Counted from the first letter of the stretch, positions 27,755-37,295 are shown. The stretch: 55,887 bases of DNA from Mycobacterium alsense (GCF_002086635.1 NZ_MVHD01000037.1:1-55887); one strand, 5' to 3'. Numbers and translations: made by a program. The notes: generated by a model not told the origin, from the sequence alone.

Positions 27755-27788
27755 CGACAGGAAAAATTATGGTATGTATTGCCTGTCG
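27755..27788. promoter_or_regulatory. Inverted repeat upstream of lat, possible LrpA operator
   Basis: CGACAGG (27755-27761) and CCTGTCG (27782-27788) are perfect inverted arms around a 20-base AT-rich centre containing the lrpA stop codon. The shape is that of a regulator operator with AT-rich centre, or a weak attenuator between lrpA and lat. Confidence 0.4.
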
Positions 27789-28219
27789 CTGTAGAAAGTA
27801 TTGAGGATGATGGTACTGCGGGTCTGCACGTTGGCCGTGGTGCGGATGCGCAGCAGCAGGTCCTCGAGCGCCCGCGCCGACTTCACCCGCACCAGCAGGA
27901 CGTAGCTTTCCTCGCCGGCCACCGAGTGACACGCCTCGATCTCCTCGATGTGTTCCAGCCGGGCGGGAGCATCATCGGGCTGAGAGGGATCCAGAGGGGT
28001 GATGGCCACGAACGCCGAGAGCAGGTGCCCGACCGCCTCGGGGTTGATCCGCGCGCAATACCCCGCCACGACACCGCGGGACTCCAGCCGGCGCACCCGT
28101 GACTGCACCGCCGACACCGACAGGCCGGCGTCGGCGGCCAGCTCCGCCAGGGTGGCGCGCCCGTCGGCGACCAGCGCGCGCACCAGGATGCGGTCGACGT
28201 CGTCGAGCGACTCACTCAT
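27767..28219 (-). CDS. lrpA: Lrp/AsnC-family regulator LrpA
   Basis: A 150-residue feast/famine regulator. Helix-turn-helix at about 22-45 (ATLAELAADAGLSVSAVQSRVRRL) and RAM ligand domain from 60 with VAGEESYVLLVRVKSARALEDLL. In M. tuberculosis LrpA (Rv3291c) binds amino acids and controls lat. It is upstream of lat on the same strand and divergent from the lysine-degradation remnant and pcd, so probably controls all of them. Confidence 0.93.
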   Translation of the reverse strand: MSESLDDVDRILVRALVADGRATLAELAADAGLSVSAVQSRVRRLESRGVVAGYCARINPEAVGHLLSAFVAITPLDPSQPDDAPARLEHIEEIEACHSVAGEESYVLLVRVKSARALEDLLLRIRTTANVQTRSTIILNTFYSDRQYIP

Positions 28220-28225
28220 GGCCGG

Positions 28226-28231
28226 AGACTA
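28226..28231 (-). promoter_or_regulatory. -10 element of lrpA, leaderless
   Basis: TAGTCT on the minus strand, six bases before the ATG at 28219; no Shine-Dalgarno sequence. Confidence 0.5.
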
Positions 28232-28260
28232 TCGCAGCCCGCCACGCCGGAGGTCGCGCC

Positions 28261-28857
28261 GTGAAACGGGCTGAGGCGCCGCGGCCCTGGCGGCTGCGCG
28301 CGCGTTTCGCCGCGGGACTGTCGGCCATGTACGCCGCCGAGGTGCCCGCGTACGCCACGCTGGTCGAGGTCAGCGAGCGGGTCAACGCCGACCACGTGGC
28401 GCGCCATCCGGACGCCGAACGTTACGACTCGCCGCGGCGCGTGACCGCCGAGCGGCACGCCGCCATCCGGGTGGGCGGCCCGGCCGAATTGGCCGCCGTG
28501 GCCGACCTGTTCGCCGCCTTCGGCATGTTTCCGGTGGGCTACTACGACCTGCGACGCGCCGCCTCGCCGGTTCCGGTGTCGACGGCGTATCGGCCCGTCG
28601 ATCCAAAAGAACTGGCGCGCAACCCGTTCCGGGGTTCACGTCCATGCTGGCCACCCGCGACCGGGGCTACTTCCCGGCCGACCTGCGCGCCCGCGTGCAG
28701 ACGTTGCTCGGGCGCCGGCAGCTGTGCGATCCCGCGCTGCCGACATCGCCGGTGTCCGCGTGCGGTTCGGCGAGGTCGAGGCGCGCAGTGGCTGGCCGGG
28801 GCCATCGCCCGCGACATCCATGACCCGTACGCGCTCTACGAGGAGGCATCGAAATGA
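28261..28857 (+). pseudogene. Decayed 2-oxoadipate dioxygenase/decarboxylase (HglS/YdcJ, DUF1338) gene, Rv3292 homologue
   Basis: A GTG start with GGAGG leads to about 120 intact family residues: ERHAAIRVGGPAEL, FAAFGMFPVGYYDLR, ELARNPFR. Near 28633 one base is lost and the expected FTSMLATRDRGYF continues in the next frame to about 28739 (DPAL). The following part is missing: DIAGVRVRFGEVEAR (28742-28786) joins on, and then QWLAGAIARDIHDPYALYEE (from 28786) in the first frame again. Compared with family length (about 415-460 residues) some 200 residues are gone, including the HINHLTPR block with a metal-ligand His; the ligand His of the N-terminal block and Glu of FGEVEAR remain. A 199-residue chimeric frame is still open and overlaps pcd by ATGA. 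Confidence 0.85.
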
Positions 28858-30368
28858 GTTCCGATCGGCTGCGGGCCAAGGCGCGCGAGGCGTGTGCGGC
28901 GATCGGCGCCGGGACACGCCTCGGCGAGCCGGGCGAACCGGGGCTGCCGGCCGGCACCCCGATCACCGGCGAGGTGCTGTTCACCGTCGCGCCCGCCACC
29001 GCCGATGACGCCGACCTGGCGGTCGCCGGTGCGGCGCAGGCCTTTTCGGTGTGGCGCGGCACGCCGGCCCCGGTGCGCGGGGCCCTGGTGGCCCGGCTCG
29101 GCGAGCTGCTCGCCCGGCACAAGGCCGAGCTGGCGACGCTGGTGACCGTCGAGGTGGGAAAGATCGAATCCGAGGCGCTGGGCGAGGTGCAGGAGATGAT
29201 CGACGTCTGCCAATTCGCCGTGGGCCTGTCGCGCCAGCTCTACGGCCGGACCATCGCCTCGGAGCGCCCGGGGCATCGCCTGCTGGAGACCTGGCATCCG
29301 CTCGGCGTGGTCGGCGTGATCACCGCGTTCAACTTCCCCGTCGCGGTGTGGGCGTGGAACGCCGCGGTGGCGCTGGTGTGCGGGGACACCGTGGTGTGGA
29401 AGCCCTCGGAGCTGACGCCGCTGACGGCGCTGGCCTGCCAGGCGCTGATCAGCCGGGCCGCCGCCGACGTCGGCGCGCCCGCGGCGGTGAGCGGCCTGGT
29501 GCTGGGCGACCGCGACCTCGGCGAGCGGCTGGTGGACGACGGCCGGGTGGCGTTGGTCTCGGCGACCGGCTCGGTGCGCATGGGCCGGGCCGTCGGCCCC
29601 CGCGTCGCCGCCCGCTTCGGCCGGGTGCTGCTGGAGTTGGGCGGCAACAACGCGGCCATCGTGACGCCGTCGGCCGACCTTGAGCTGGCCGTGCGCGCGA
29701 TCGTGTTCGCCGCCGCGGGCACCGCCGGGCAGCGCTGCACCACCCTGCGGCGGCTGATCGTGCACCGCTCGGTGGCCGACGCGGTGGCGCAGCGGGTGGC
29801 GACCGCCCTGCGGCGGCTGCCGATCGGCGACCCCACGGCGCCGGACACGTTGGTCGGTCCCCTCATCCACGAGACCGCCTACCGCGACATGGTGGGCGCC
29901 CTGGAGCAGGCGCGCGCCGACGGCGGCGACGTCATCGGTGGCGAGCGCCGGCACGTCCCGGACCGCCCCGGCGCCTACTACGTCGAACCCGCCCTGGTGC
30001 GCATGCCCGCGCAGACCGCCGTCGTGGCCACCGAGACGTTCGCGCCGATCCTCTACGTGCTGGCCTACGACGACCTGGACGATGCGATCGCGCTGAACAA
30101 CGGGGTGCCGCAGGGGCTTTCCTCGGCCATCTTCACCACCGACCTGCGGGAGGCCGAGCGTTTCCTGGACGCGTCCGACTGCGGGATCGCCAACGTCAAC
30201 ATCGGCACGTCCGGCGCGGAGATCGGCGGGGCGTTCGGCGGGGAGAAGCAGACCGGCGGCGGCCGGGAGTCGGGCTCGGACGCGTGGAAGGCCTACATGC
30301 GCCGCGCCACCAACACCGTCAACTACTCCGACGCGTTGCCGCTGGCTCAGGGCGTTCACTTCGGCTGA
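28854..30368 (+). CDS. pcd: Piperideine-6-carboxylate / aminoadipate-semialdehyde dehydrogenase Pcd
   Basis: A 504-residue aldehyde dehydrogenase of the ALDH7 type. TAFNFPVAVWAWN (Asn160), ELGGNNAAIV (Glu261) and GQRCTTLRRL (nucleophile Cys295) are intact. It oxidises the semialdehyde made by Lat to 2-aminoadipate. ATG overlaps the end of the hglS remnant by four bases, a trace of operon coupling; with that gene broken, initiation may depend on the remnant's still-open frame. Confidence 0.92.
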   Translation: MSSDRLRAKAREACAAIGAGTRLGEPGEPGLPAGTPITGEVLFTVAPATADDADLAVAGAAQAFSVWRGTPAPVRGALVARLGELLARHKAELATLVTVEVGKIESEALGEVQEMIDVCQFAVGLSRQLYGRTIASERPGHRLLETWHPLGVVGVITAFNFPVAVWAWNAAVALVCGDTVVWKPSELTPLTALACQALISRAAADVGAPAAVSGLVLGDRDLGERLVDDGRVALVSATGSVRMGRAVGPRVAARFGRVLLELGGNNAAIVTPSADLELAVRAIVFAAAGTAGQRCTTLRRLIVHRSVADAVAQRVATALRRLPIGDPTAPDTLVGPLIHETAYRDMVGALEQARADGGDVIGGERRHVPDRPGAYYVEPALVRMPAQTAVVATETFAPILYVLAYDDLDDAIALNNGVPQGLSSAIFTTDLREAERFLDASDCGIANVNIGTSGAEIGGAFGGEKQTGGGRESGSDAWKAYMRRATNTVNYSDALPLAQGVHFG

Positions 30369-30467
30369 CCGCGATTTCGCCAAAAGCCCCGTTGCGGATA
30401 CCATTCAGCCGCTTGCCGGGTTGGCTCACGGCCGGTCAGACTTACCGGGAGCGTCGAGGAAGGGTGA

Positions 30468-31169
30468 ATGGATCTCTCGATACGCAGCACGGTGCCCGAA
30501 GTGCTCGACGACGCCGCCCTCGATTTAGCTGATTACCAGCGCTGCTTGGCCGAACTGGCCGTGGTCAACCGCCTCACTTTCGCCCACCGCCCGACGCTGC
30601 GCTGGCTGGCGCGGGCCACGAGGGCGCTGCCGGCCGGCGCGACGTTCTCGGTGCTGGACGTCGGCTACGGTGACGGCGATTTGCTGCGCGCCATTGCCCG
30701 GTGGGCGGACCGGCGCGGGCTGAAGGCGCGGTTGACGGGCATCGACTCCAATCCCCGAAGCGCCGCCGCCGCACGCGGTGCCACGCCCCCGGAAATGTCC
30801 ATCGACTACCGAACGGGCGACGTTTTTTCCTACCAGCCCGACCGGCCGGCGGATTTCATCGTCAGCTCGCAGGTCGCGCATCACCTGGGCGACAACGACG
30901 TCGTCGAGTTGCTGACCTGGCTCGACACCAACTCCGTGTACGGCTGGCACATCGCGGACCTGCATCGCCACTCGCTGGCGTACTACGGCTTTCCCGTCCT
31001 GGCCCGCTTGATGGGCTGGCACCACATCATCCGCTCCGACGGGATGATCTCGATCGCCCGGGGATTCCGCCGCCAGGACTGGCAGGGCTTCCTGGAAAAG
31101 GCGGACCTGCAGGCGGAGATTTCGTGGTACGCGTTCCGGTTCTGCGTGCGCCACACCAAGGCGAGCTGA
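30468..31169 (+). CDS. Class I SAM-dependent methyltransferase
   Basis: A 233-residue protein with the SAM-binding loop FSVLDVGYGDGDLLRAIARWA (about 63-83), acidic GIDSNPRSAAAAR (second strand) and FIVSSQVAHHLGDNDVVELL (motif IV). Resembles the group of methyltransferases found beside polyketide or terpene genes, but the substrate cannot be told. ATG with GAGGAAGGG. I recall no homologue between pcd and Rv3295 in M. tuberculosis, so this is a lineage-specific gene. Confidence 0.82.
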   Translation: MDLSIRSTVPEVLDDAALDLADYQRCLAELAVVNRLTFAHRPTLRWLARATRALPAGATFSVLDVGYGDGDLLRAIARWADRRGLKARLTGIDSNPRSAAAARGATPPEMSIDYRTGDVFSYQPDRPADFIVSSQVAHHLGDNDVVELLTWLDTNSVYGWHIADLHRHSLAYYGFPVLARLMGWHHIIRSDGMISIARGFRRQDWQGFLEKADLQAEISWYAFRFCVRHTKAS

Positions 31170-31213
31170 GACGCCTCGGCAGCCGGTCGTCATGGGGTAT
31201 GCGGGCCCGTGAG

Positions 31214-31219
31214 TACTAT
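31214..31219 (+). promoter_or_regulatory. -10 element of the TetR gene, leaderless
   Basis: TACTAT, seven bases before the ATG at 31227; no ribosome binding site precedes the start. Confidence 0.5.
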
Positions 31220-31226
31220 CTGACAC

Positions 31227-31889
31227 ATGGCAACAGCCAGGAGGCGGTTATCCCCTGAGGACCGCCGAGCGGAGCTGCTCGCTCTGGGGGCGGAGGTTTT
31301 CGGGAAGCGGCCGTATGACGACGTCCGCATCGACGAGATCGCCGAAAGGGCCGGGGTGTCCCGCGCCCTGATGTATCACTACTTCCCGGACAAGCGGGCA
31401 TTCTTCGCCGCGGTCGTCCAGGACGAGGCCGATCGGCTGCACGAGGCCACCAACCAGCTGCGTCCAGCGGGTCTGACGATGTTCGAAGAGCTCAAGCTGG
31501 GTGTGCTGGCCTACATGGCCTACCAGCAGCAGCATCCGGAGTCGGCGTGGGCGGCGTACGTGGGCCTCGGCCGGTCCGACCCGGTGCTGCTCGGGGTCAG
31601 CGACGACGCCAAGAACCGGCAGATGGAACACATCATGAGCCGGATCGAGGAATTGGTGGCCCAGTCCCCGGACCGGAAGTTGAAGCCCGAAGTGGAGCGG
31701 CACCTGCGCGTGATCCTGCACGGCTGGCTGGCGCTCACCTTCGAGATCTGCCGGCAGCGGATCATGGACCCGACCTCCGACGCCGACAAGCTCGCCGACG
31801 CGTGTGCGCACGCGCTGCTGGACGCCATCGTCCGCATCCCGGACATTCCGCCCGACCTCGCCGAGGCGATGGCCACCGCGCAACTGTGA
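31227..31889 (+). CDS. TetR-family transcriptional regulator (Rv3295 homologue)
   Basis: A 220-residue repressor-type protein. The DNA-binding region (about 14-60) reads RRAELLALGAEVFGKRPYDD and IAERAGVSRALMYHYFPDKRAFF, a clear TetR helix-turn-helix. The ligand domain is unremarkable and gives no clue to the effector. It precedes lhr by 33 nt and could control lhr-nei, but targets are not visible. Confidence 0.92.
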   Translation: MATARRRLSPEDRRAELLALGAEVFGKRPYDDVRIDEIAERAGVSRALMYHYFPDKRAFFAAVVQDEADRLHEATNQLRPAGLTMFEELKLGVLAYMAYQQQHPESAWAAYVGLGRSDPVLLGVSDDAKNRQMEHIMSRIEELVAQSPDRKLKPEVERHLRVILHGWLALTFEICRQRIMDPTSDADKLADACAHALLDAIVRIPDIPPDLAEAMATAQL

Positions 31890-31922
31890 GTGCCTGTCGG
31901 TGTCTGTTGGCACCATGGTTGG

Positions 31923-34900
31923 GTGAGCACCCCTGACCCACTGGCCCGGTTCGGCCTAACCCGGTTCGGCGCCGTCACCCGGGAGTGGTTCCTCGGCACC
32001 TTCGCGGCACCGACCGCCGCGCAGGCGCAAGCCTGGGAGGCCATCGCCGGCGGCGACAACACGCTGGTGATCGCCCCGACCGGGTCCGGCAAGACGCTCG
32101 CCGCGTTCCTATGGGCCCTGGACCGCCTCGCCGCCGCGCCCGAAAGGCCGGCCGGCACGCGCGTGCTGTACGTCTCGCCGCTCAAGGCGCTGGCGGTCGA
32201 CGTCGAACGCAACTTGCGCACCCCGCTGGCGGGGCTCACCAGGATCGCCGAGCGCCACGGCCTGCCGCCGCCCGACATCAGCGTCGGGGTCCGCTCCGGC
32301 GACACGCCGCCCGCGACGCGCCGCCAGCTCATCGCCCACCCCCCCGACGTGCTGATCACCACCCCCGAGTCGCTGTTCTTGATGCTCACCTCCGCCGCCC
32401 GCGAGACGCTGGCCTGCGTGCAAACCGTCATCGTCGACGAGATCCACGCGATCGCCGGCGGCAAGCGCGGCGCGCACCTGGCCCTGTCGCTGGAGCGGCT
32501 GGACGACCTGCGGCAGGGCCCGCCCGCCCAGCGCATCGGGTTGTCGGCGACGGTGCGCCCGCCCGAGGAGCTGGCGCGGTTCTTGTCCGGCGCCGGCCCG
32601 ACCGCTCGGACAACCGTGGTGGCCCCGCCGTCGGGCAAGACCCTCGAGCTCGCGGTGGCCGTGCCGGTGCCCGACATGGCCAATTTGGCCAACAACACCA
32701 TCTGGCCCGACGTCGAGGCGCGGCTGGTCGACCTGATCGAATCGCACAGCTCGACGATCGTGTTCGCCAATTCGCGGCGGCTGGCCGAGCGGCTCACCGC
32801 GCGGCTCAACGAGATCCACGCCGAGCGCTGCGGGCTCACGCTCGCCACCGAGGCCAACTCCGAGGTGGCGGGCGGGGCCCCCGCACACCTGATGGGCAGC
32901 GGGCAGACCTACGGCGCCGAGCCGATCCTGGCGCGCGCCCACCACGGGTCGGTCAGCAAGGAACAACGCGCCCTGGTCGAGGAGGACCTCAAACGGGGGC
33001 TGCTCAAGGCGGTGGTGGCCACCTCCAGCCTGGAGCTGGGCATCGACATGGGGGCCGTCGACCTGGTGATCCAGGTGGAGGCGCCGCCGTCGGTGGCCAG
33101 CGGCCTGCAGCGCATCGGGCGGGCGGGCCACCAGGTGGGCGAGGTCTCGCGGGGGGTGCTGTTCCCCAAGCACCGCACCGACTTGATCGGGTGCGCGGTG
33201 ACCGTGCAGCGCATGCTCACCGGCCAGATCGAGACGATGCGGGTGCCCGCCAACCCGCTCGACATCCTGGCGCAGCACACCGTGGCGGCCGCCGCGCTCG
33301 AGCCGCTGGACGCCGACCAGTGGTTCGACACCGTGCGGCGCGCCGCCCCGTTCGCGACGCTGCCGCGCAGCGTCTACGAGGCGACCCTGGACCTGTTGTC
33401 CGGCAAGTACCCGTCCACCGAATTCGCCGAGCTGCGCCCGCGATTGGTCTACGACCGCGACGCCGGCACGCTGACCGCGCGGCCCGGCGCGCAGCGGCTG
33501 GCCGTCACGTCCGGCGGCGCCATCCCCGACCGCGGGCTGTTCACCGTGTACCTGGCCACCGATGCCGAGAGGCCTTCGCGAGTCGGCGAACTCGATGAGG
33601 AGATGGTGTACGAGTCGCGCCCCGGCGACGTTATCTCGCTGGGCGCCACCAGCTGGCGCATCGTCGAGATCACCCACGACCGGGTGCTGGTGATCCCCGC
33701 GCCGGGCCAGCCCGCCCGGCTGCCGTTCTGGCGCGGCGACGACGTCGGCCGGCCGGCCGAGCTCGGCGCGGCGCTCGGCGCGTTCACCGGCGAGCTGGCG
33801 GCGCTGAACCGCCAGGAATTCGACAAGCGTTGCGCCACTTTGGGTTTCGACGCGTATGCTACCGACAACCTGTGGGGGCTGCTGGACGAGCAGCGAAGCG
33901 CCGCCGGGGTGGTGCCGACCGACACCACGCTGCTGGTCGAGCGGTTCCGCGACGAGCTGGGCGACTGGCGGGTGATCCTGCACTCGCCGCACGGGCTGCG
34001 GGTGCACGGGCCGCTGGCGCTGGCGGTCGGCCGCCGGCTGCGCGAGCGCTACGGCATCGACGAGAAGCCGACCGCCTCCGACGACGGGATCGTGGTGCGG
34101 TTGCCCGACACCGGGCTCTCCGGCGGGGACGGCGCCCCGCCCGGGGCCGAACTGTTCGTCTTCGACGCGGACGAGATCGACCCCATCGTCACCGCCGAGG
34201 TGGGCGGCTCGGCGCTGTTCGCGTCGCGGTTCCGCGAGTGCGCGGCGCGCGCGCTGCTCCTGCCCCGGCGGCACCCGGGCCGCCGCTCGCCGCTGTGGCA
34301 CCAGCGCCAGCGGGCGGCCCAGCTGCTCGACGTGGCGCGCAAGTACCCCGACTTCCCCGTCGTGCTGGAGACCATCCGCGAATGCCTGCAGGACGTCTAC
34401 GACGTGCCGGCGCTGGTCGGGCTGATGGCCGGCATCGCCCAGCGCCGGGTGCGGGTGGTGGAGGCCGAGACCGCGCGGCCCTCGCCGTTCGCGGCGTCGC
34501 TGCTGTTCGGTTACGTCGGGGCGTTCATGTACGAGGGCGACACCCCGCTGGCCGAGCGCCGCGCCGCGGCGCTGTCGCTGGACAGCACGCTGCTGGCCGA
34601 GCTGCTCGGCCGGGTGGAGCTGCGCGAGCTGCTCGACCCGGACGTCATCGCCGCGACCGGCCGCCAGCTGCAGCACCTGACCGGCGACCGGGCCGCGCGC
34701 GACGCCGAGGGGGCGGCGGACCTGCTGCGGCTGCTGGGCCCGCTGACCGAGGACGAGGTCGCCGCCCGCGCCGGTGGCGCCGGCGTCGGGGGCTGGCTGG
34801 AGGGTCTGCGCGCCGCCCGGCGCGCGCTGACCGTGTCGTTCGCCGGCCGCACCTGGTGGGTGGCCGCCGAGGACATCGGGCTGTTGCGCGACGGGGTCGG

Positions 34901-36536
34901 CGCCGCGGTTCCGCTGGGCGTGCCGGCCGCCTTCACCGAGTCGGTGGCCGACCCGCTGGGCGAGCTGCTGGGCCGCTACGCGCGTACGCACACCCCGTTC
35001 ACCACGGCCGAGGCCGCCGGCCGGTTCGGCCTTGGATTGCGGGTGACGGCCGACGTGTTGGGCCGGCTCGCCGCGGACGGGCGGCTCGTGCGCGGCGACT
35101 TCGTCGTCGCGCCCGGGGCCGCCCCGGAAGGCGGCGCAGCCGGGGCCGAGCAGTGGTGCGACACCGAGGTGCTGCGCATCCTGCGGCGACGTTCGCTGGC
35201 GGCGCTACGCGCGCAGGTGGAGCCGGTGAGCACCGCCGCCTACGGGCGGTTCCTGCCGGCCTGGCATCGCGTCGACCCCGCCGGCCGGTCAACCCAGGGG
35301 GGCCTGGACGGACTCATGTCCGTGATCGACCAGCTCGCCGGCGTGCGGATGCCGGCGTCGGCGATCGAACCGCTGGTGCTGGCGCCGCGGGTCCGCGACT
35401 ACTCCCCCGCACTGCTCGATGAGCTGCTCGCCACCGGCGAGGTCACCTGGTCGGGGGCCGGGCCGATCTCGAGCAGCGACGGCTGGATCGCGCTGCACAC
35501 CAGCGAGTCGGCGCCCCTGACCCTCGCCGGCCCCGCCGCGCTGGACCTCACCGACGCCCACCGCGCGATCCTGGACATGCTCGCCGGCGGGGGCGCGTAC
35601 TTCTTCCGCCAGCTCGCCCAGAACGGCGCATCCGCCATGCAGACCGACGCGGCGCTCAAAGACGCGCTGTGGGAACTGGTTTGGGCCGGCTGGATCACCG
35701 GTGACACCTTCGCGCCGGTGCGCGCCGTGCTGGGTGGCTCGGGCGCCCGCAAGCGTGCGCGGCCCTCCCAGCCGGCGCACCGGACGCGCCGGCCGCCGCG
35801 GCTGAGCCGCTACAGCGTCGCGCACGCCCAGCACCGCAGCACCGACCCGGCCGTGGCGGGGCGGTGGTCCGCGCTGCCGGCGCCGGAGCCGGATTCCACC
35901 GTGCGGGCGCACTACCAGGCGGAGCTGCTGCTGAACCGCCACGGCGTGCTGACCCGGGGCGCCGTCGCCGCCGAGGGCGTGCCGGGCGGCTTCGCCACCC
36001 TGTACAAGGTGCTGAGCGCGTTCGAGGAGGCCGGGCGGTGCCAGCGCGGCTATTTCGTCGAGTCGCTGGGCGGCGCCCAGTTCGCCGTCGCCTCCACCGT
36101 CGACCTGCTGCGCAGCTACAGCGACGGGATCGACCCGGAGCGACCCGAGTACCGGGCCGTCGCGCTGGCCGCCGCCGACCCGGCCAACCCCTACGGCGCC
36201 GCCCTGCCCTGGCCGGCCCCCGGCAACGGCACCGAGACCCCCGGCGCGCGCCCCGGCCGCAAGGCGGGCGCGCTCGTCGTGCTGGTGGACGGCGGGCTGG
36301 CCTGGTTTCTGGAGCGCGGCGGGCGCTCGCTGCTGACGTTCACCGACGATCCCGCGGCCGACCACGCCGCGGCCGGGGCGCTGGCCGAACTGGTCGCCGC
36401 CCGCCGGGTCGCTTCGATCCTGGTCGAACGCGTCGACGGGACCCCGGCGCTGCAGCCCGGCGCGCCGCAGGCGGCGGTGGCCGCGCTCGCCGAAGCCGGA
36501 TTCGCCCGCACCCCACGCGGAATGCGGTTGCGGTGA
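31923..36536 (+). CDS. lhr: Lhr, large DNA-repair helicase
   Basis: A 1537-residue superfamily 2 helicase. RecA1 has APTGSGKT (51-58) and DEIH (173-176); RecA2 has HHGSVSKEQRALVEEDLK, VVATSSLELGIDMG and QRIGRAGH. The remaining 650 or so residues are the Lhr-specific C-terminal module. Homologues are 3'-5' ssDNA translocases that unwind RNA:DNA hybrids and are damage-induced with mutasome genes in mycobacteria. GTG at 31923 chosen where similarity starts (VSTPDPLARFG). nei follows after three bases. Confidence 0.95.
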   Translation: MSTPDPLARFGLTRFGAVTREWFLGTFAAPTAAQAQAWEAIAGGDNTLVIAPTGSGKTLAAFLWALDRLAAAPERPAGTRVLYVSPLKALAVDVERNLRTPLAGLTRIAERHGLPPPDISVGVRSGDTPPATRRQLIAHPPDVLITTPESLFLMLTSAARETLACVQTVIVDEIHAIAGGKRGAHLALSLERLDDLRQGPPAQRIGLSATVRPPEELARFLSGAGPTARTTVVAPPSGKTLELAVAVPVPDMANLANNTIWPDVEARLVDLIESHSSTIVFANSRRLAERLTARLNEIHAERCGLTLATEANSEVAGGAPAHLMGSGQTYGAEPILARAHHGSVSKEQRALVEEDLKRGLLKAVVATSSLELGIDMGAVDLVIQVEAPPSVASGLQRIGRAGHQVGEVSRGVLFPKHRTDLIGCAVTVQRMLTGQIETMRVPANPLDILAQHTVAAAALEPLDADQWFDTVRRAAPFATLPRSVYEATLDLLSGKYPSTEFAELRPRLVYDRDAGTLTARPGAQRLAVTSGGAIPDRGLFTVYLATDAERPSRVGELDEEMVYESRPGDVISLGATSWRIVEITHDRVLVIPAPGQPARLPFWRGDDVGRPAELGAALGAFTGELAALNRQEFDKRCATLGFDAYATDNLWGLLDEQRSAAGVVPTDTTLLVERFRDELGDWRVILHSPHGLRVHGPLALAVGRRLRERYGIDEKPTASDDGIVVRLPDTGLSGGDGAPPGAELFVFDADEIDPIVTAEVGGSALFASRFRECAARALLLPRRHPGRRSPLWHQRQRAAQLLDVARKYPDFPVVLETIRECLQDVYDVPALVGLMAGIAQRRVRVVEAETARPSPFAASLLFGYVGAFMYEGDTPLAERRAAALSLDSTLLAELLGRVELRELLDPDVIAATGRQLQHLTGDRAARDAEGAADLLRLLGPLTEDEVAARAGGAGVGGWLEGLRAARRALTVSFAGRTWWVAAEDIGLLRDGVGAAVPLGVPAAFTESVADPLGELLGRYARTHTPFTTAEAAGRFGLGLRVTADVLGRLAADGRLVRGDFVVAPGAAPEGGAAGAEQWCDTEVLRILRRRSLAALRAQVEPVSTAAYGRFLPAWHRVDPAGRSTQGGLDGLMSVIDQLAGVRMPASAIEPLVLAPRVRDYSPALLDELLATGEVTWSGAGPISSSDGWIALHTSESAPLTLAGPAALDLTDAHRAILDMLAGGGAYFFRQLAQNGASAMQTDAALKDALWELVWAGWITGDTFAPVRAVLGGSGARKRARPSQPAHRTRRPPRLSRYSVAHAQHRSTDPAVAGRWSALPAPEPDSTVRAHYQAELLLNRHGVLTRGAVAAEGVPGGFATLYKVLSAFEEAGRCQRGYFVESLGGAQFAVASTVDLLRSYSDGIDPERPEYRAVALAAADPANPYGAALPWPAPGNGTETPGARPGRKAGALVVLVDGGLAWFLERGGRSLLTFTDDPAADHAAAGALAELVAARRVASILVERVDGTPALQPGAPQAAVAALAEAGFARTPRGMRLR

Positions 36537-36539
36537 GAA

Positions 36540-37295
36540 ATGCCCGAAGGTGACACCGTCTGGCACACCGCGGCCATGTTGCGGCAGCACCTGGCCGGGC
36601 GCACGCTGACGCGTTGCGACGTCCGGGTGCCGCGGTTCGCGACGGTCGACCTGACCGGGGAGGTGGTCGACGACGTGGTCAGCCGCGGCAAGCACCTGTT
36701 CATCCGGGCCGGGCGGGCCAGCATTCACTCGCACCTGAAGATGGAGGGCAGCTGGCGGGTCGGCGAGCGGCCGGTGCGGGTGGACCATAGAGCACGAATC
36801 GTGCTGGAGGCCAACGGTATTCGCGCCGTCGGTGTCGACCTGGGGGTGCTGGAGATTCTCGAGCGCGACCGGGACGGCGAGGCCGTCGCGCACCTGGGTC
36901 CCGACCTGCTGGGCAGCGACTGGGACCCGGCGCGCGCCGCCGCCAACCTGACCGCGCGCCCGGACCGGCCGATCGGCGAGGCGCTGCTGGACCAACGGGT
37001 GCTGGCCGGGATCGGCAACGTCTACTGCAACGAGATATGTTTCGTCAGCGGCCATCTGCCCACCGCGCCGGTCGGCGCGGTCACCGACCCCCGCCGGCTG
37101 GTATCGCGCGCCCGGGACATGCTGTGGACCAACAGGTTTCGGTGGAACCGCTGCACCACCGGAGATACCCGGCATGGCAAGCAGCTGTGGGTCTACGGCC
37201 GGGCCGGTCAGCCCTGCCGTCGGTGCGGCACGCGCATCCGCCACGACGGCGGTGGTGAGCGGGTCACCTACTGGTGCCCGTCTTGCCAGCGGTGA
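36540..37295 (+). CDS. nei: Endonuclease VIII-type DNA glycosylase/AP lyase Nei
   Basis: A 251-residue Fpg/Nei enzyme. Pro2 and Glu3 at the start (MPEGDTVW) are the catalytic residues; the H2TH region holds DQRVLAGIGNVYCNE; a zinc finger C-x2-C...C-x2-C (CRRCG...CPSC) closes the protein. It excises oxidised pyrimidines. Three bases after lhr, so the two repair genes form one operon (Rv3296-Rv3297 order). Confidence 0.94.
   Translation: MPEGDTVWHTAAMLRQHLAGRTLTRCDVRVPRFATVDLTGEVVDDVVSRGKHLFIRAGRASIHSHLKMEGSWRVGERPVRVDHRARIVLEANGIRAVGVDLGVLEILERDRDGEAVAHLGPDLLGSDWDPARAAANLTARPDRPIGEALLDQRVLAGIGNVYCNEICFVSGHLPTAPVGAVTDPRRLVSRARDMLWTNRFRWNRCTTGDTRHGKQLWVYGRAGQPCRRCGTRIRHDGGGERVTYWCPSCQR

Noticed and set aside
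28261..28857. Reading the 199-residue open frame as a functional short gene
   Set aside because: Family residues continue in another frame after 28633 and large conserved parts are missing, so the open frame is a product of decay.
31195..31200. GGGTAT upstream of the TetR gene as a SigF promoter
   Set aside because: No GTT-type -35 at 15-17 bases upstream; the TACTAT at 31214-31219 explains the start better.
32109..34991. 960-codon minus-strand frame inside lhr
   Set aside because: Antisense shadow of the helicase gene; no recognisable domain, composition typical of the opposite strand of high-GC coding DNA.
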